64,000 nt of DNA from Bedellia somnulentella (GCA_963576735.1 OY755173.1:7162873-7226872); one strand, 5' to 3'; counted from the stretch's first letter, positions 45,267-59,127 are shown. Made by a program: numbers and translations. Notes: generated by a model not told the origin, from the letters alone.

Positions 45267-46814
45267 ACTACTACTAAACTACTATCTGTAATTTTAACAT
45301 GCTTACTTACATATGCTTAGTTTCGCAGGCTGGAAAATAAAATTATTTGAACCTCTATTTTTATTATTTATTGGTTACATTTTGTTATTAATTAAATTGA
45401 TTTCGGTATGATAAATTTATTTGAATGTTTATTTAAATAAATTTAGATTACCAAATCTGTCTAAGTATACTTTTATAATGGTTGGTAACTACAAAATGAT
45501 TGTAATTAAATTAAATTCAGCATACGAACTCTTTCTAAAATGACTCAAAGCCAATCTAAGATGTCACAAAATGTAAAATTCAAGTAATATTTTCCAAAGA
45601 ACTGTGAAAAACTGAATAACATTTTCATTAAAGTGAGTGCTATTATTTTAGTTAAAACAGAAAACTTTTCTGAATTTCAAAACTCGACAAACTCAAAAGA
45701 GAAAGATTCTTTTCTCAGTTTTTTAAACTTTTCTATTTGTTACCGTAAAAGAGTTGACTCGAAAAGGTAAAGCAAAAAAAGGAGGGAATCCAAAGTTTTT
45801 TTTCTTTTGAATTTAAATCTTTTGTGGACAAGTAGCCTGATATGGCACGGAAGTTTTTAGGTCAACGCCTTATCGTTTCTGTAAATCAAGTGGACCCAGG
45901 TAATGGGTTAAGATACACTACTTTTCAGTAATTCGCTAACAAAGTTTTCAAATGTAGACTGCATTTCATGATATCCATGGTCCAGTGTTTCGGAGGTTTG
46001 CTTGTTAATTAAAAGGTACTGAGTTCCATCCCTGCTGATGATAACATTTATGTGATATATATGAATTTTGGTTTTTAAGAACTGAATGGCATATAAATAT
46101 GTGTATTTTACAAGAACAATAAATACAACCGCTTTTACACAAGAAAAATGGTTTGTCTCTCTTATCTCTCTCTTGTGACAGTTTTTCTTAAATATTTTTT
46201 TAGATAAAGCTCAAATACGGCGGAATAATCAGGCGGAAAACCTGTTTTTTTATAAAAACATCAATTGATATAATCTCAGTAAATCATGTTAAGAACATAG
46301 ACATCAAATTATAAATTTTCTTTATAACTTGGTTATTAATACTCATCAATAAATAACTTAAAAAGAAATTCAATAAATTTTAGTCTATCCAAAAAAAAGG
46401 AAATTTAAAGAAGTAAAGGCGTTTTCAATAACATTATTGTCTACAGCTGATACTGTTATTTTATTCTTCAATATTGTATCTTAGTTTGACTAAAGCTTAT
46501 GCAAGTAAAGTAAATCAATACCGAAAGTCAATGAATCAGGAGTAATATATTCGGGTACATAATAAATGTGCGCTACCTGAAGGCAATATCTGAAAAATTT
46601 GCCTCTTCGATATTGCTTACAAGGGAGTTTCCTTTCTCCCTCAGAATTTAATGCGTCATTCGCATTTTTATAAAAGAAGTAGGCAAGTGAAATCATTTGT
46701 GGTTTATTTCCTTTTATTTATTTTAATGGTAGGTTCGGCTTTTTGTTTTTCTTTTCAAGTCAAAGGAAATGAGTTTTTTTTGTGAAATTAAAAGCAATAC
46801 CTGGTATATTTCGT
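45267..46814. other. AT-rich intron, nothing recognised
   Basis: A 68-codon minus-strand frame at 46490-46696 has no known domain. Confidence 0.4.
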
Positions 46815-46826
46815 ATAAGTTTTGTA

Positions 46827-47147
46827 CTTATAAATAAGGGAAAGAAAAATTTTGACACAGGCGGGAATCGAACCCGCGACCTCGGGTATTCGCCCCCGTC
46901 GCTCTGCCAAGCTTTGTTTCTTTTACACTTTTAAGTAGTGTTTGCGTTCCCTACCTCCGATTTTTTTACAAATTCAGAAGGCTACTTGTCTACCTTTTCA
47001 GATAGAATGCAAATTTGAGAATGCCTAACTAACACATAATTTAAATGTTTTTGTTCATGAAAACCTCATGTGCGTGTCGAAATTTTTCTTTCCTTTATTT
47101 ATTAGTAATAATCCCCACATGAGGTTTTCATGAAAAAAACATTCATA
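46827..47147 (+). mobile_element. tRNA-like retroposon, single insertion with inversion and 12-base TSD
   Basis: ATAAGTTTTGTA flanks it at 46815-46826 and 47148-47159. 47073-47147 is the plus-oriented 3' end (TCGAAATTTTTCTTTCC..CCCCACATGAGG..AACATT). 46827-47072 is inverted and, on the minus strand, reads ATGAGG..AACATTTAAATTA joined to TGTGTTAGTTAGGCATTC, then the body and the tRNA-like 3' part. The end-to-start junction is the same as in the tandem array at 28110. The tRNA-like part lacks its 5' end because about 46 bases between AAACAAAG and TTGGCAGAG are deleted. Confidence 0.85.
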
Positions 47148-47733
47148 ATAAGTTTTGTAATTAAAGTGAACAAAAAAACATACTTTTAAATAATAAACAT
47201 TGAATCATTGGCTTGCTGGGTGACAGAGTCAATAACTACTGTTACCAAAGAAACAAAGAAATGCTAGTGCAGAAACGGAATTGATAATTTCAGATAAGTT
47301 AAAGCAAGCCGATCATCGACTGATGTTGATTAAACGTAAAGGTCTTTAAACGCGACATATATTGTTTATTATTTAAAATAGAAAAGAAAAAAAGATGTGA
47401 CACCCCCTAAATTATGGGTATGAATTCTACATACATCCTTAGATTAGCACATGTGACGAACCCTAATATACCATTTACCTTATGTAACAATGTCAAAATC
47501 TAATTCTGCATTAGCAATCTGCATAGCAATTTCTTTTTAACTCATTTTTTTTGTTGTTATTGTGTAACCCTATGTTTTATTTGTTTTATGTTTCCCTGTG
47601 CACTGAATAACGTTTTTTTCTTCTTTCTTCTTTCTTCTTCAATCAAAACAAGATTAAAAATGGTCAGCATTTACAACCGTTATTAAACTTTAAGTTAATA
47701 GGTAATTAAATACTACTAACAAATGTTTGTGTA

Positions 47734-47798
47734 TACATACATACATACATACATATACTCACGCCATTAGTTCCCATTGGGGTAGGCAGAGACTATTG
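47734..47798 (-). mobile_element. RTE-like LINE 3' remnant
   Basis: (ATAC)n, ATACTCACGCCATTAGTTCC, CATTGGGGTAGGCAGAGACT: the last 50 bases of the LINE in reverse with its tail. Severe 5' truncation. Confidence 0.85.
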
Positions 47799-49329
47799 AT
47801 ATTACTACACGTTTGTGTATAATGTTTTTTAAATTTAAAATACGATCATTTAGTATTTTTTTTTAGCATAAACACATTATACCATTGCTACCATAGCTCA
47901 CTGATACATTGAATAATAAATTGTAAACTAGATCTGCAAACTGATAGCTAGCTAATACCGAACAACAATGAATCCATTTGTACATACATTTTAAGTGCAG
48001 ATACCCGAAAATGTACCCAAACGCGTGTGTAATGTTAGCTCTTCCTGATATGGGTTCAGTTGAATGGGAGTTTATATCATGACGGAGGCTTATGCCGGCT
48101 TTTAGAGAGCGCGTCTCCATTCAGGCTCGCTTCATTCGCAGCGTTTCCTACTAAAAATCTAAAATCAATAAAGGATCATCGTATAAATGCAAAGATTACG
48201 TGGTCCGCTATTCGTGCTACATGAAAAATGTACAGCGCTTCAGAAATAAAACCGCGAATCACTATGAGGCGGTAAGTAGGGCTATAAAAGAAGGATTCTT
48301 GCTCGGAATCGCTTTGGCAAACAGCACCGACGAATGAAGTGTGTAAATGAGAGGGATCGAGAGACACCCGAGCCGTTCTTAGTCGCTTGTGACGGCACCT
48401 CTCCGCGTCTTACTGAATGTGATGTTCAGTAAAATTTTACATGTTGACACCATATTTTCGAAGGGCACGTCTTTGCCTGATGATTGATCTTTGAAAATTA
48501 TTTTTATTTATGTGTTCAGTCCTTTGAATCTTGTCCTTTATGTAATTAATCCAAATGCCACCTCCATACTTTGGCTACTTCCATCTGACACCCACACTAC
48601 AAGTTTTAGTAGTATAAATTTATGTTGATATTATTGCAATTATTTTGAATTCCACAAAACTTGATTTCTTTTGTATTATTATTACAACCTTTTTGTTACT
48701 ATAGCTAAAAAGGTACCACAAAACATAATTCATATAAATGGGTAAGATTGATATCACAAACGCTATTTAATTTCATTACAACTACATGCCTCACATCTAC
48801 GTCAGCAACATCAAGAGTCAAACTGAATATACCACCTACGTATGTTAATAGCTTAATATCCTCGCGCCCCCGGCTTGCATTATTCTGACCGATTGCGTTA
48901 TCATATATCTGCGCTGATGAGATATCGAACATATTCGTAATGATACATCCGAAATTCATAATGCCTATACATCTGCAACATTATGCCCAGACAATTAGGC
49001 AAATGAGTGCTATGATGAAATTTTAGTTTCTGTAGCAGACTTCACGGGGTAATTTCGACGTGTTAATTCTAATTGACAGTGTGGTTTTGAATTTAGAATT
49101 AATTTTGGAATGGCCGTTTGAAGATGAGTGTTTAGTTGTGCAGTTTGTGACGTCAGTGTTTCCACATAGTTTATGATATAATTTTGCAGTATAAAGAGAG
49201 AAACACTTATTCAAAATGATTAGTATGTTCAATGACAAAGTATTAAAACTTAAGAAAATAAATGGCAATCGTGAAACAAAATATTGTTTTCATGGTCTTC
49301 CATTATTTAAAACTTAGAGTTTTAGAGAC
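47799..49329. other. Intron, no gene seen
   Basis: 48000-48420 is less AT-rich. Short minus-strand frames of up to 85 codons at 47863-48959 show no known domain. Confidence 0.35.
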
Positions 49330-49392
49330 TTAGAAAATTAGAAAGAGGCTCATGACTCTGAGGTTTCCGGTTCAATTCCGATAGAGGTTAGT
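49330..49392 (+). repeat. tRNA-like relic
   Basis: AGAGGCTCATGACTCTGAGG followed by TTTCCGGTTCAATTCCGATA gives a B-box type match. The front half is missing; not a tRNA gene. Confidence 0.35.
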
Positions 49393-51014
49393 CACAAAAA
49401 AATATAATTGCTTATTTTATTTAGTGTGATAGATTTTAACATAACTAATTTTGTATAGTTTATAATTTCATGATGACATAACTTTACTGCCATAATGTCT
49501 ATTAATCATAACAATATTTGTACTTAATTACTATGGGCTATTGGTAAGACGCATAGAAATCTAAATCTATTTTCTAATACTTCTAGTATTTATTTACCTT
49601 TCAGAATATAGGTTAATATGCGGAGGTGTGATCTCTGAGCTACCCATAAGCCTCAATATTTTTTTACGAATCACCTAGGTGCCTAGTGATGGTATTACCA
49701 TGGAAAACAAAGCAAGTAGCAAAACAGTAGTTAAAAGAAATCTTAGTACGAAAGCCTATTACAATGTTAATGATTACATTAATGATGAAGTGGCTTGGTG
49801 TCATTAGGGCTCTGTGCAGGATGTTTCCGGGCTAACACCAAAATTGTAATGGACGTAAAAAAAGATGTGTGTTGACGAGTTTCTTACGGGTTCTTCTCTC
49901 AACAAAACACCTTCCGAATCCGAAGTAAACTTAGTATTTAGTTGAAATTTGACGTTCAAAAAACAAAGATTTATCTTTTTAATTTGAAATAAATGATTAT
50001 TTTATTTTATTTTTTATATTTTATTTTATGTTAAACAATACTAGTAAAATTTAGACAAAAACATAGTTTTATGCGTTAAGTTTTTATTGGTAAATGTCAT
50101 TAGGCCCAGCCCAGAAATGATGTTCCTAAATTATAAAATATTAACAGTGTGATTATATTGGTAAATAAAGCCCCTTAGTTCTTAACTATTTTCACGGTAG
50201 AAAACATAAACATCTACCAATTCAAACTAGGCAAGCGTTTTTAACTATGCTTGTTTGAGCCCCTCGGTGGCCTCCCAATTTCTAAAAGTAGGAAAAGTAT
50301 CATTGATTTCATTCTCTTACTACTCCTTTTTGGAATCATAGTCGCAAATTTATATTCTCCGACACACGCCATATAAGTTCTATCTTATCTTCCCACACAA
50401 ATGAAGCAAACAAATAAGTTCTGTTTCGAAAACCAGCTTTTACGACAAAATACGACTTTGATTCAATTTCGGGTGACTTGAAAGTTGTTACTTTAAACTT
50501 TGAAGTCAAGACACAAACTGTAACATGCTGGCACATAGCTAGTATTGTTTATGCCGGTGAACGTACAGTGGGGACGTTGTGCCCATAAAACCATTACGAG
50601 ACCGTTCTGGAGCTAGCTGGCTTCATTAATCGACCATCGCATAAAGCTATCCACTTATTGTTCTACTACATCATGTAGTGGATTATTATTATGTTACTTG
50701 TACGGGATTTCGGATTGAGATTTTGTAAAGGGTTTCTTGATGAATGGTTTTATATTTTGCGGTGTAAGTTTCTGGTTGTTACTGCACCAAGGGCGACTTA
50801 ATTTTATGCTGTTAAGGAGAATTGGTGTTTCGTTGTATGTTTGCTTTATGTACTCGTAATGCTTATAGCGACAATATATTCATTTGATTCCAATGTTGGT
50901 CAGCTTAATGGGCAAAAGTTTTTAATAGCAGTGTTGATACATTTAATCGATTTAAAATAGGGGGAAATTTTACGTTTTTTTTTTGATGTTATAAGCAAAT
51001 GTCATTTTGTAAAA
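49393..51014. other. AT-rich intron, nothing recognised
   Basis: No coding exon, RNA gene or clear repeat seen. Confidence 0.4.
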
Positions 51015-51263
51015 ACATACATACATACATATACTCACGGCTATAAATCCCTAGATGGGGTAGCCAGAGGTAAGGAATTAGAAAGTCCTCAGCCACTTCT
51101 GGAAAGTTAAGTGGGAAAAAGATGGTAATAATAAATATTTTTGGTGACGGGTCTCCAACCACATCGCCCAAAAATCACTTAAAAAGGATACCCTAAGTCG
51201 CCTCTTACGATCACCCACGGGTAGAAATGGGGTATTGTTATCCTAAGCCGACACTACACGGCA
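51015..51263 (-). mobile_element. TATG-tail SINE, near full length
   Basis: Minus strand from TTGCCGTGTAGTGTCGGCTT to the (TATG)n tail; small deletion at the GGTATCCTTTTTAAG block. No sharp TSD was seen. Confidence 0.9.
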
Positions 51264-52223
51264 ACTAACAACAAAACTTGCCTAAATAACATCTAACGGA
51301 AACACATTATCGTTTCAAATATCCATCAGCTATATTAATAGATTTGAAAACCGAACTTTCATATAGTAAGTAACGAGATACACCCTCTTATCGAACAATG
51401 ATTGTAGACAAAGTAAATCCAGGCACACAGTGTGTAGACTAATCTTCTTGAGTGGCGAGCAGCGATCGGGGATTCAGAAACGCTTCCGCTTGTACAGTAG
51501 CCCTGGGACCGCTGTGTTGACTCACTGGATGCTCGCCCTAAAACGCTGCAGATTATATTTCAATCAATTGATTTTCTTATCGAGATGTAATGAAATTTTC
51601 CATTGGAACACTCTTTTACACCTAACTTTTGTTTTTATTGGTGAAATAGAAGTCAGAGCTAAGAATCCATTGAAAGAGATAAAAAAATATTATATATAAA
51701 TTATAAAAGGAATGAGAATAGCTATTGGTCTTAATCATTGTAGTAACGCAATCATTTCACGTTTAACTCATTTCTATTACGTGCATGTACTAAATTTAAT
51801 GAATCAATAGTAGATTTAGATATTTTCGATACAAGCACTACAAGAGTAAGAAAATTATTAACTAATTTACATTTCGGTCAAAATTATAATTATTAAATTT
51901 TTACCTAAATCTTTTAGTTCTGTAAGTATTATGTAATTTTTCTATAGGTGAAGGTTTGTAAATGGCATTGTGTATTCATAATTAGTATTATATTGTTTGT
52001 ATTGGTCTATTAATCTTTCAAAGAAAATAAAATAAATAATTAAATGTCCAATACATTAGAGTTATGTTAATTACAAATGTATTTTGGGTTATACTGTCGG
52101 ATAATAGACATTTTAACACGTAAGAGTAATGATAATGTAGATTATACAACTACTATTTGTACAATATGGTATGCAATAAAAGTTTGAGGTTGAGTTTATA
52201 GTATATGATTACTACTTTACACC
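51264..52223. other. AT-rich intron, nothing recognised
   Basis: 51430-51560 is more mixed in composition; the 89-codon frame there has no known domain. Confidence 0.35.
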
Positions 52224-52235
52224 AATCTAAATATA

Positions 52236-52452
52236 CATACATTACATACATATACTCACGGCTATAAATCCCTAGAAGGGGTAGCCAGAGCTAAGGAATT
52301 AGAAATTCCTCAGCCACTTTTGGAAAGTTGCGTGGAGAAAAGATGGTGAAATAAAGGTTGTTGGTGATGGGTCTCCAACCGCATCGCCCAAAAATCCCTT
52401 AAAAGCCCCAATACCGTTAGTAGTGCTATTCTAAGCCGACACTACACAGCAG
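52236..52452 (-). mobile_element. TATG-tail SINE with internal deletion, 12-base TSD
   Basis: AATCTAAATATA at 52224-52235 and 52453-52464. It is otherwise close to the reference copy but lacks about 35 bases between CCGTTAG and TAGTGCTATTC (plus-strand reading); a TAG on each side suggests a microhomology-mediated deletion. Confidence 0.9.
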
Positions 52453-53079
52453 AATCTAAATATATGATTATGATTATGCTTATAGCTTTTCAAAAAATAA
52501 TATAATGTTAAAAAAATATGCTTTAGGCCACATTAGCACTTTTTCAATTAAAAGCTAAACCAGCCAAACACAAGTCTAAAATTTAATACCTCAGCCAAGA
52601 AAACACAAGCTCTGCATAAACCTCAAGCTTTACCTTCAATAACAACTAGAAAGCTAAGATAGTCGAAAACTAGAGTAAATTCAACAGCCGTATTTCAACG
52701 TGGAGTACAAAATCTTTCAAGAGACCTGATCGTGATATAGTGAAGCGATATCTCAAATTGTCACCAACCCAAGGCGATTCTACTATCGGTAAGAAGCTAC
52801 ACGTTTCATCATTGCACTTTTAGACTCAAGTGTGTAGGAAGAATGAAGTGTTAATAATGAACATGTAATAACGAGAAAAGAGATTTTATTTATAGAATTA
52901 AATCTTTTTATGAAGTCTTCGTTTAAAGCTAGCAACAAGAGTAACGCAACAAATTAAATGTATAAATAAAAATCTTTTGATCCATTTAAATGGTCGATTG
53001 TTAATTAACTATCTTTTAGCTGGGAGGGTTGACATCGATTTCACATTTTCGCTTATGATATTTTACAAATAATATCTTA

Positions 53080-53133
53080 TTGGGGTAGGCAGAGATAGAT
53101 AGTAGACTAACCGTCACTTTGTACAATGTTTTA
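53080..53133 (-). mobile_element. RTE-like LINE 3' remnant
   Basis: TTATTGGGGTAGGCAGAGA and CGTCACTTTGTACAATG match the LINE end in reverse. The TATG tail is missing. Confidence 0.55.
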
Positions 53134-54090
53134 TAATGCCCTTATAAATACTGAAGCATTTTAACAAGCAAATTTTAATATTCTCAATAGCTTGCGTATA
53201 CGGATATTAATAAAAGGAAAATTTATCTTTTGCTTTGCCTTAAAAGCAATAACCATCATCATAGCATGCATGAAGAGACCATCCAAAATTTATGAATGAG
53301 GTTGATATATTTCCATATCATTAGAAATTGCATTGACATAGCAAATAATTTGTTAACCCTTACATCAATGAACTTAAATTTGCTCTATAAATTGTTGGAA
53401 ACAAAAATGCCAAGAATGAGTAATAAAACTCAACAATTTTATTTTTGTACCCGAAGATGCAAGTGAAAGTCGGTACATATTTCTCCACGATATAATAAGT
53501 AAGAGAGCTGGCAGGTATAGTGGTCATGAAAGTAAATTGGGCTACGTGTGCCCGCATGCCAGACTCCCGTTCTCAATAGATATTTTTATGCGAACATGCC
53601 GCTTCTCTTGTGCCAAGGATTAACTATTGCAATTTGGACGGAAACAAATTGTTTCCATTACAACTACGCGTCTGATTGATTTCCTCGTCAACGTTTGTAT
53701 TGTTACCAGCAATGTATTAGTTACATTATGTATGTGTGGTCAGCATTCGTGTTGCAGAATACGGATTTGTTATTTGTGTTTGTTTTGGAGGAAACCTTTA
53801 TTTACTTTGATTAGTGTCAGAGGTTTCTAATGTTGCATAGATTTTACATTATTTAATTTGTATTTAATCTATTAGCAAAATATCTAGATTTTAAAAAGAA
53901 AGTTTAACTATATTCGATTAAAAATAAGTAACAATTATGAATTTCAATTAATTAGTATATGAATACTGTAAAACAATTTAAAGATAAGTTATTAAACGTT
54001 TTCTTGCGAAGAATACCACAATAATTTAACCCCAAAGATTATCCTTTTACAAAAAGGTAATTCTTAAACTATCTAAGCCAGTAAACGTTA
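53134..54090. other. AT-rich intron, nothing recognised
   Basis: Short frames at 53360-53830 have no known domain. Confidence 0.4.
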
Positions 54091-54172
54091 GTAATTGGTC
54101 TCCAGCCACATTGCCCATCAATTACCTAAAAAGCCCCAATACCCTATGTTTAAGAGAAATTCTAAGCCAGCT
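54091..54172 (-). mobile_element. TATG-tail SINE head fragment
   Basis: TAATTGGTCTCCAGCCACAT, TGCCCATCAATTACC, AAAAAGCCCCAATACCC and AATTCTAAGCCAGC on the plus strand are the reverse of the SINE's front half. Confidence 0.6.
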
Positions 54173-54788
54173 TTATTGAAAAAAAAACCAAGGAAAAATA
54201 AATGTAATAAAAAGTCATATTAAGTACAGAATATCCGGCTAAGATTTCCAGTTCCATAACCGAGCGATTACACAGAACTGAATACAAAATAATAATGCTA
54301 CTACGATATTCTGAAGCGCAGCACTTAACGTTATTTTTACTTGAACGGATTGGCGTATGGGAACACTGCCAATAACAACTGGTTAATTTCACTAGTGGCT
54401 GCGGTCCGACAAAATTAAGTTTTGGACTCATATTTCTAACTCATGTATTATTTATAGTAGCATAAGCAATTCTTGTGCGAGTCTAGACGGTGAGAATGAA
54501 GTATAACCTGGTCAATATCGCGGAGGTGTCTTTTAATTAGGATGACCACTGTAACTGTACCGTTATTGTGAAAAATTTAATGGATTATAAATTTGGCCAT
54601 ATACTTTGTCTGTAGTTTACAAGTCTCTTAGATAATATGTTATTTATGACGACAAGCTCATGTCCGTTAGCGTTTCACGGTGATCGTAAGATTTTGTGGT
54701 TTCTACAATATATACCAATATAAAATTAAACATTAATCACAATGTATCAGTCTCGCCGAAACTGCAAAAATGAAAACTTATAAATTAA

Positions 54789-55039
54789 CATACATATACT
54801 CACGGCCATAAATAGTGCAGCCAGTAATGAAAGGGTAGCCAGAGCTTCAGAGCTAAAAACTCTTTAACCACATTTAGAAGTTGATACGCAACAAGATGGT
54901 GGAAATAAAGTATCAGTTGTGATGGGTCTCCAACAGCATCAACCAAAAACAACTTGAAAAACCCCATACCCCTTAGTCACCTCTTACGACATCCGTGAGT
55001 GGGAACGGGTAGTGGCATTCAGAGACACAACTACTCGGG
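54789..55039 (-). mobile_element. TATG-tail SINE, diverged, 7-base TSD
   Basis: AAATTAA at 54782-54788 and 55040-55046. Blocks are complete but more diverged, with an extra GTGCAGCCAGTAATGAAAGG near the 3' end; it is close to the subfamily of the 9851 and 25244 copies (AGCTTCAGAGCT). Confidence 0.82.
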
Positions 55040-55046
55040 AAATTAA

Positions 55047-58000
55047 AAGAAATAAACAGAAAATATACATGTGGTATATAAAAGTAGTATGTAGCCAGAA
55101 CTTTGTGGTGAACCGATGACTTAATGAAAGTCTTACGAAGTCGCTAAATAGGGGCAGCACAGGTATTTCTTTAACCTAGACAGTGGAATAAATATAAATC
55201 GAAACATTTTTAAAATCATATTGCTACTTGATTTTAATTAAAATTTATATAATAATCATTAATTATCAAGACAGAGTATAAAATATGTTTTTGATATTGA
55301 ATAATACAAGCTTACAAGGGACAAATCTTATAGAACATCTTTTAAATTTAATAAAACTTTTAAATTTTCATCATACCTTCCCGTTAATGTAATTATGAAG
55401 TTTATACTCTTGCAAATGAAAGCGGGAAAATGTCGTTTGAGAGGGTGGATGGGAAATCTTGAATGCGGAAAATTAAGATTTGATTTACGAACCTTTGCAT
55501 AATTCTTAAGATTTTAACTTCATCGGAGTTGTATGGTGAGTATGTGCCAGGATTCATTGAAATTGTTATGACTACTTCGAGAGTTTAAGTTCGATTATTA
55601 ATTTGAGTATACCTGTGGTTTGACTTATATTTTACATTCAGGTATGTACAGATTCTATGATTGTTCTTACTCTTTACTAAATTTTAATCACATATATAAG
55701 AAAAAAATAAATGGTAATTCCATTGTGTGTGTTCAACTATAATTAATAATATCACTATATTTACCATCTAATGTAATATCAAAATTTCGATATACGCTTC
55801 GATCGGGTAAAGTTAGGAAGATAAATTTTATTTACGTAAATATTTTTTTATAATAATCAAGCATAATAATATTTTTGTAGTGTACATCGCATCTGCAATC
55901 CATCCATCATTAAATGCCTATTAGGTCATAAAATCCAAATCATACACCGACCATGAGCTAAAGAACCCAATATACTCAAATACTTGTTTCTATTTTTACG
56001 ACAAGGTACAATTATATGTCATAAGTTTTATGGCTTGAAAGTTTCAAAGTAAATTTGAACATCCATCGATAAATCTCAGGGACGTTCGAAACGATTTCAT
56101 TTTCGAATTTCTGGAGCGATTGCCTCCACTGTTAAAGTTTGCCTGAAAAATGTTCGCGGACGATTGACTCGCTATAAACGGAAATAAAAAGTTTTGTGTA
56201 AGAGCAATAGCGTTGTACCTACATCGCGCATATAAAGTTAGAGAAAACTCCAAACGGGATCACAATTTCGAACTTACTACACTTTGGATGTGACTAAGTT
56301 TCTCCCGACTTTTTTTACGTTTCTCTACAGCGCTCCGTATGAACAAAACGTTTCATCTAATTAGAAAACTGTTTGAAACCTTAGATATGAGGTCGAAGTT
56401 GCCCGTGAAAAACCTAATTTGCCACAGCAATAAGCATAATGAGGCGCACAAGTTTAATTCAGTTACAGTGGGTTTGCGAGCACTGCGTACTGTATTATCA
56501 TTACTAAACAGCCCTTTATTATTCCGTGATATTTGGCTGGAGGGATCTCACACGCGCGCTAATGGAATAAAAAGTAAGGTCACAAAGTAAAAAGATACAG
56601 AGCATCTCCCGCAGCGGCGCTTCGTGCGAATTTCAACTGAAAATTTTATACCTTCAATCTATTCTCGCCGCCTTTATGCTGTGTCTCGCGCTCTCCACTC
56701 CGCACAAAACAGTTTCGTTTTCAATTATTGCCCACTTGTGGAACTGCATTCGATGGAAAAACAAACCTAAGCTAGAAATGATACTTTATAGACATTTGCT
56801 ACTATGTTATGTTTAATACTAGACTTTTGCACGTACTACATTGAACTGTTTCAGTTTAAATTGAATATATTTTAATGGGGAATTGTTGGAAATATTTATT
56901 TGAGTGTTCCATTGAAGATTTAGTGGCGATCAATGTCACCAGTTCATGTCGTATAAACGTAACTCTGGGAGGTATTTTTTTACTATCGGCCATAAAAGTG
57001 AATTGTACATCGTAAAATTTCAAAAGCCTAAATTTAATTAAATTCAGGAGGCGCTTTTATTGAAAATGAGTGATGTTTTTTTGTTAAAGTTAGTTGTGAA
57101 ACAGAGTGTGACAATAGAAGTTTGTGTTTGTTTTCTGTTATGGAATGACGTTTTGTTTTGAAGCGTAACTGGAGGGAGGTTTCATTAGCGGAATGCACGC
57201 GTGACGTCGCACGCCGTCGCAACTCACACTGCATTTTGTGAGATTACAATTTCCACAATAACATCACATGACGTGTATCTCATTTTTCCTACAACGAGAA
57301 TCATGATAAGACGTAGCAGCATGATTGTGATTCTCTACAAAGTGTTCCTTTTACCTTTTTAAACCGAGACACGCCAATTTTGCATTTCAAAGTAACAAAC
57401 ATCCAATTTTTTACTTTGCTACAATAAAAATGGTTACAACATAGATGCGGACTCGTAATCCGATCAAAAAATCTATTTACTTCTGGTAGCCACAAACGAT
57501 GCACGTTTGCGAACGCTTCCCTCCTTTTTATCCTATTTTCGACTATCGAAGGAACAAAGAGTGCAAGTTAAGCTGAAAAACATCCCGCAGTGGATGCACA
57601 AAGCTTTGAGTGGCAAAGCGGCGAGGGCCCAAGTGCACGGCCACCCGATTCCGCTGCCCTGTAATTTGAAGTTGACATCCTCGGTTTGAACGTCTCGTGT
57701 CACGATTTAGTTGGACGCTATCGGAAATCCCGCCTTGTTTTTGTTACAAAACTACAGCGCTGTTAAAGTACTAGACTAGAAATTACTTTTCTAAAATGTA
57801 TTCTACAGTGCTAAAGCGACTTTTTAGTCACAATTCAATCACCAGCATTTATTCAGTTGTTCATTTAATCGGAGTTCATCTCATTTCTCGAGCCACAGAG
57901 TAGCGATCGACACATCACATATCCATCGTGTGACGCACTGCCACTCATTGCAATATAATTTGCATAATTGACTTACCATTCATGGCAACGGAACACTTAT

Positions 58001-59127
58001 TCATATTCATGAATTTAAAAATGTTCAATTTGTCCTATCGGCAAGTGTATTTACAATGTAGACACATTTACGCCAATGCAATCTGTGTAAAAGCTGAACG
58101 GGGAGTCTCTACCGCGACGCCGAAGCGGCCATTGCAATAAAAGTGGCCTCAATACGATATTTTTGATCATATTGTCTTCTATTGTGTCTTTAAGTACCTT
58201 CCTTGTGTACATTTCGTTCACTTACCGCTGTATTCTGTTTACCATAATGAAATAGAAACAAATACAAAGGTTATACTTAATAGTAATTTAAAAAACATAA
58301 CATTCTAATTTAAAAAGCACTTTTCTGATATTAAAACAAATACAGATAAATAATTCACGTAAGGATAATGTAATACAAATATCAAAAGCGTTTGAAATAT
58401 GAACATAAAAGTAGTAAGAAAAACTAATTCCCGGCCGAGTTGTTCTGGAGCCTTCGAGGTAATGGAAGATTGTAAAAGAAGGCAATAAAAGCTTAGTATT
58501 GTGTGTGAGGAGCGTAGGGGACTCGGATGTATTGTGTTCCGGTCCGCGGAGGCCCCCAAGAATCGTCTGGCCTCGGCGCGGTCAAATTGTACAGAAATGA
58601 AATTATCAAGGTACGCTGCCGATTTTCCGAGCCAATGAATCAAGATCCAATTCCCTTTTGTAATAGAACATCGTCGCGAACGCGCTCGCGGATAGTGGCC
58701 ACTCAGTGCCGGTGTCCACACGTCTACGGATGTATTTTTATTTATTTTTAAACGTCATGTTCCACATTCCCCAGATTGTCCCGAACAAACGATACCGCGG
58801 CACGCAAAGGCGAACGTACTAAGGAGTCGTTTGTGTAATGCTTTGTTTGCCCGCTTATGTTTTTGTGGCATGCCAGCGACTGATGTTTCAATGAAAATTA
58901 GCAATGAAAAAACGGTTTCATTATAATTTCATGTAAACGCAAGCCCATTCATAAATCAAACGGTCATGCTACGAAAATGTTTCATTTCAATTAAGTTTGG
59001 TCTAGCCTAAGTTTTGTGTACTACATTTTAAATTTGTTGTTGATCACAAATGTGATTACTACAATGCTTCAGTAACTCCAAACTAATATTATGAGTTGAT
59101 ACAGTAAATATGGGTTAAATCATAAAC
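55047..59127. other. 4-kb SINE-poor intron block
   Basis: No copy of any repeat family found elsewhere in the window was seen here. Several stretches (56040-56330, 56580-56760, 57020-57300, 57480-57720, 58080-58160, 58420-58860) are richer in G+C and CpG than the rest. Frames there, such as a 138-codon minus-strand one at 58305-58721, have no known domain. Candidate non-coding control sequence only by inference. Confidence 0.35.

Noticed and set aside
58305..58721. 138-codon minus-strand open frame as a host gene
   Set aside because: No known domain, mixed low-complexity character, no splice or start context, and an overlapping frame on the other strand; explained by locally higher G+C.
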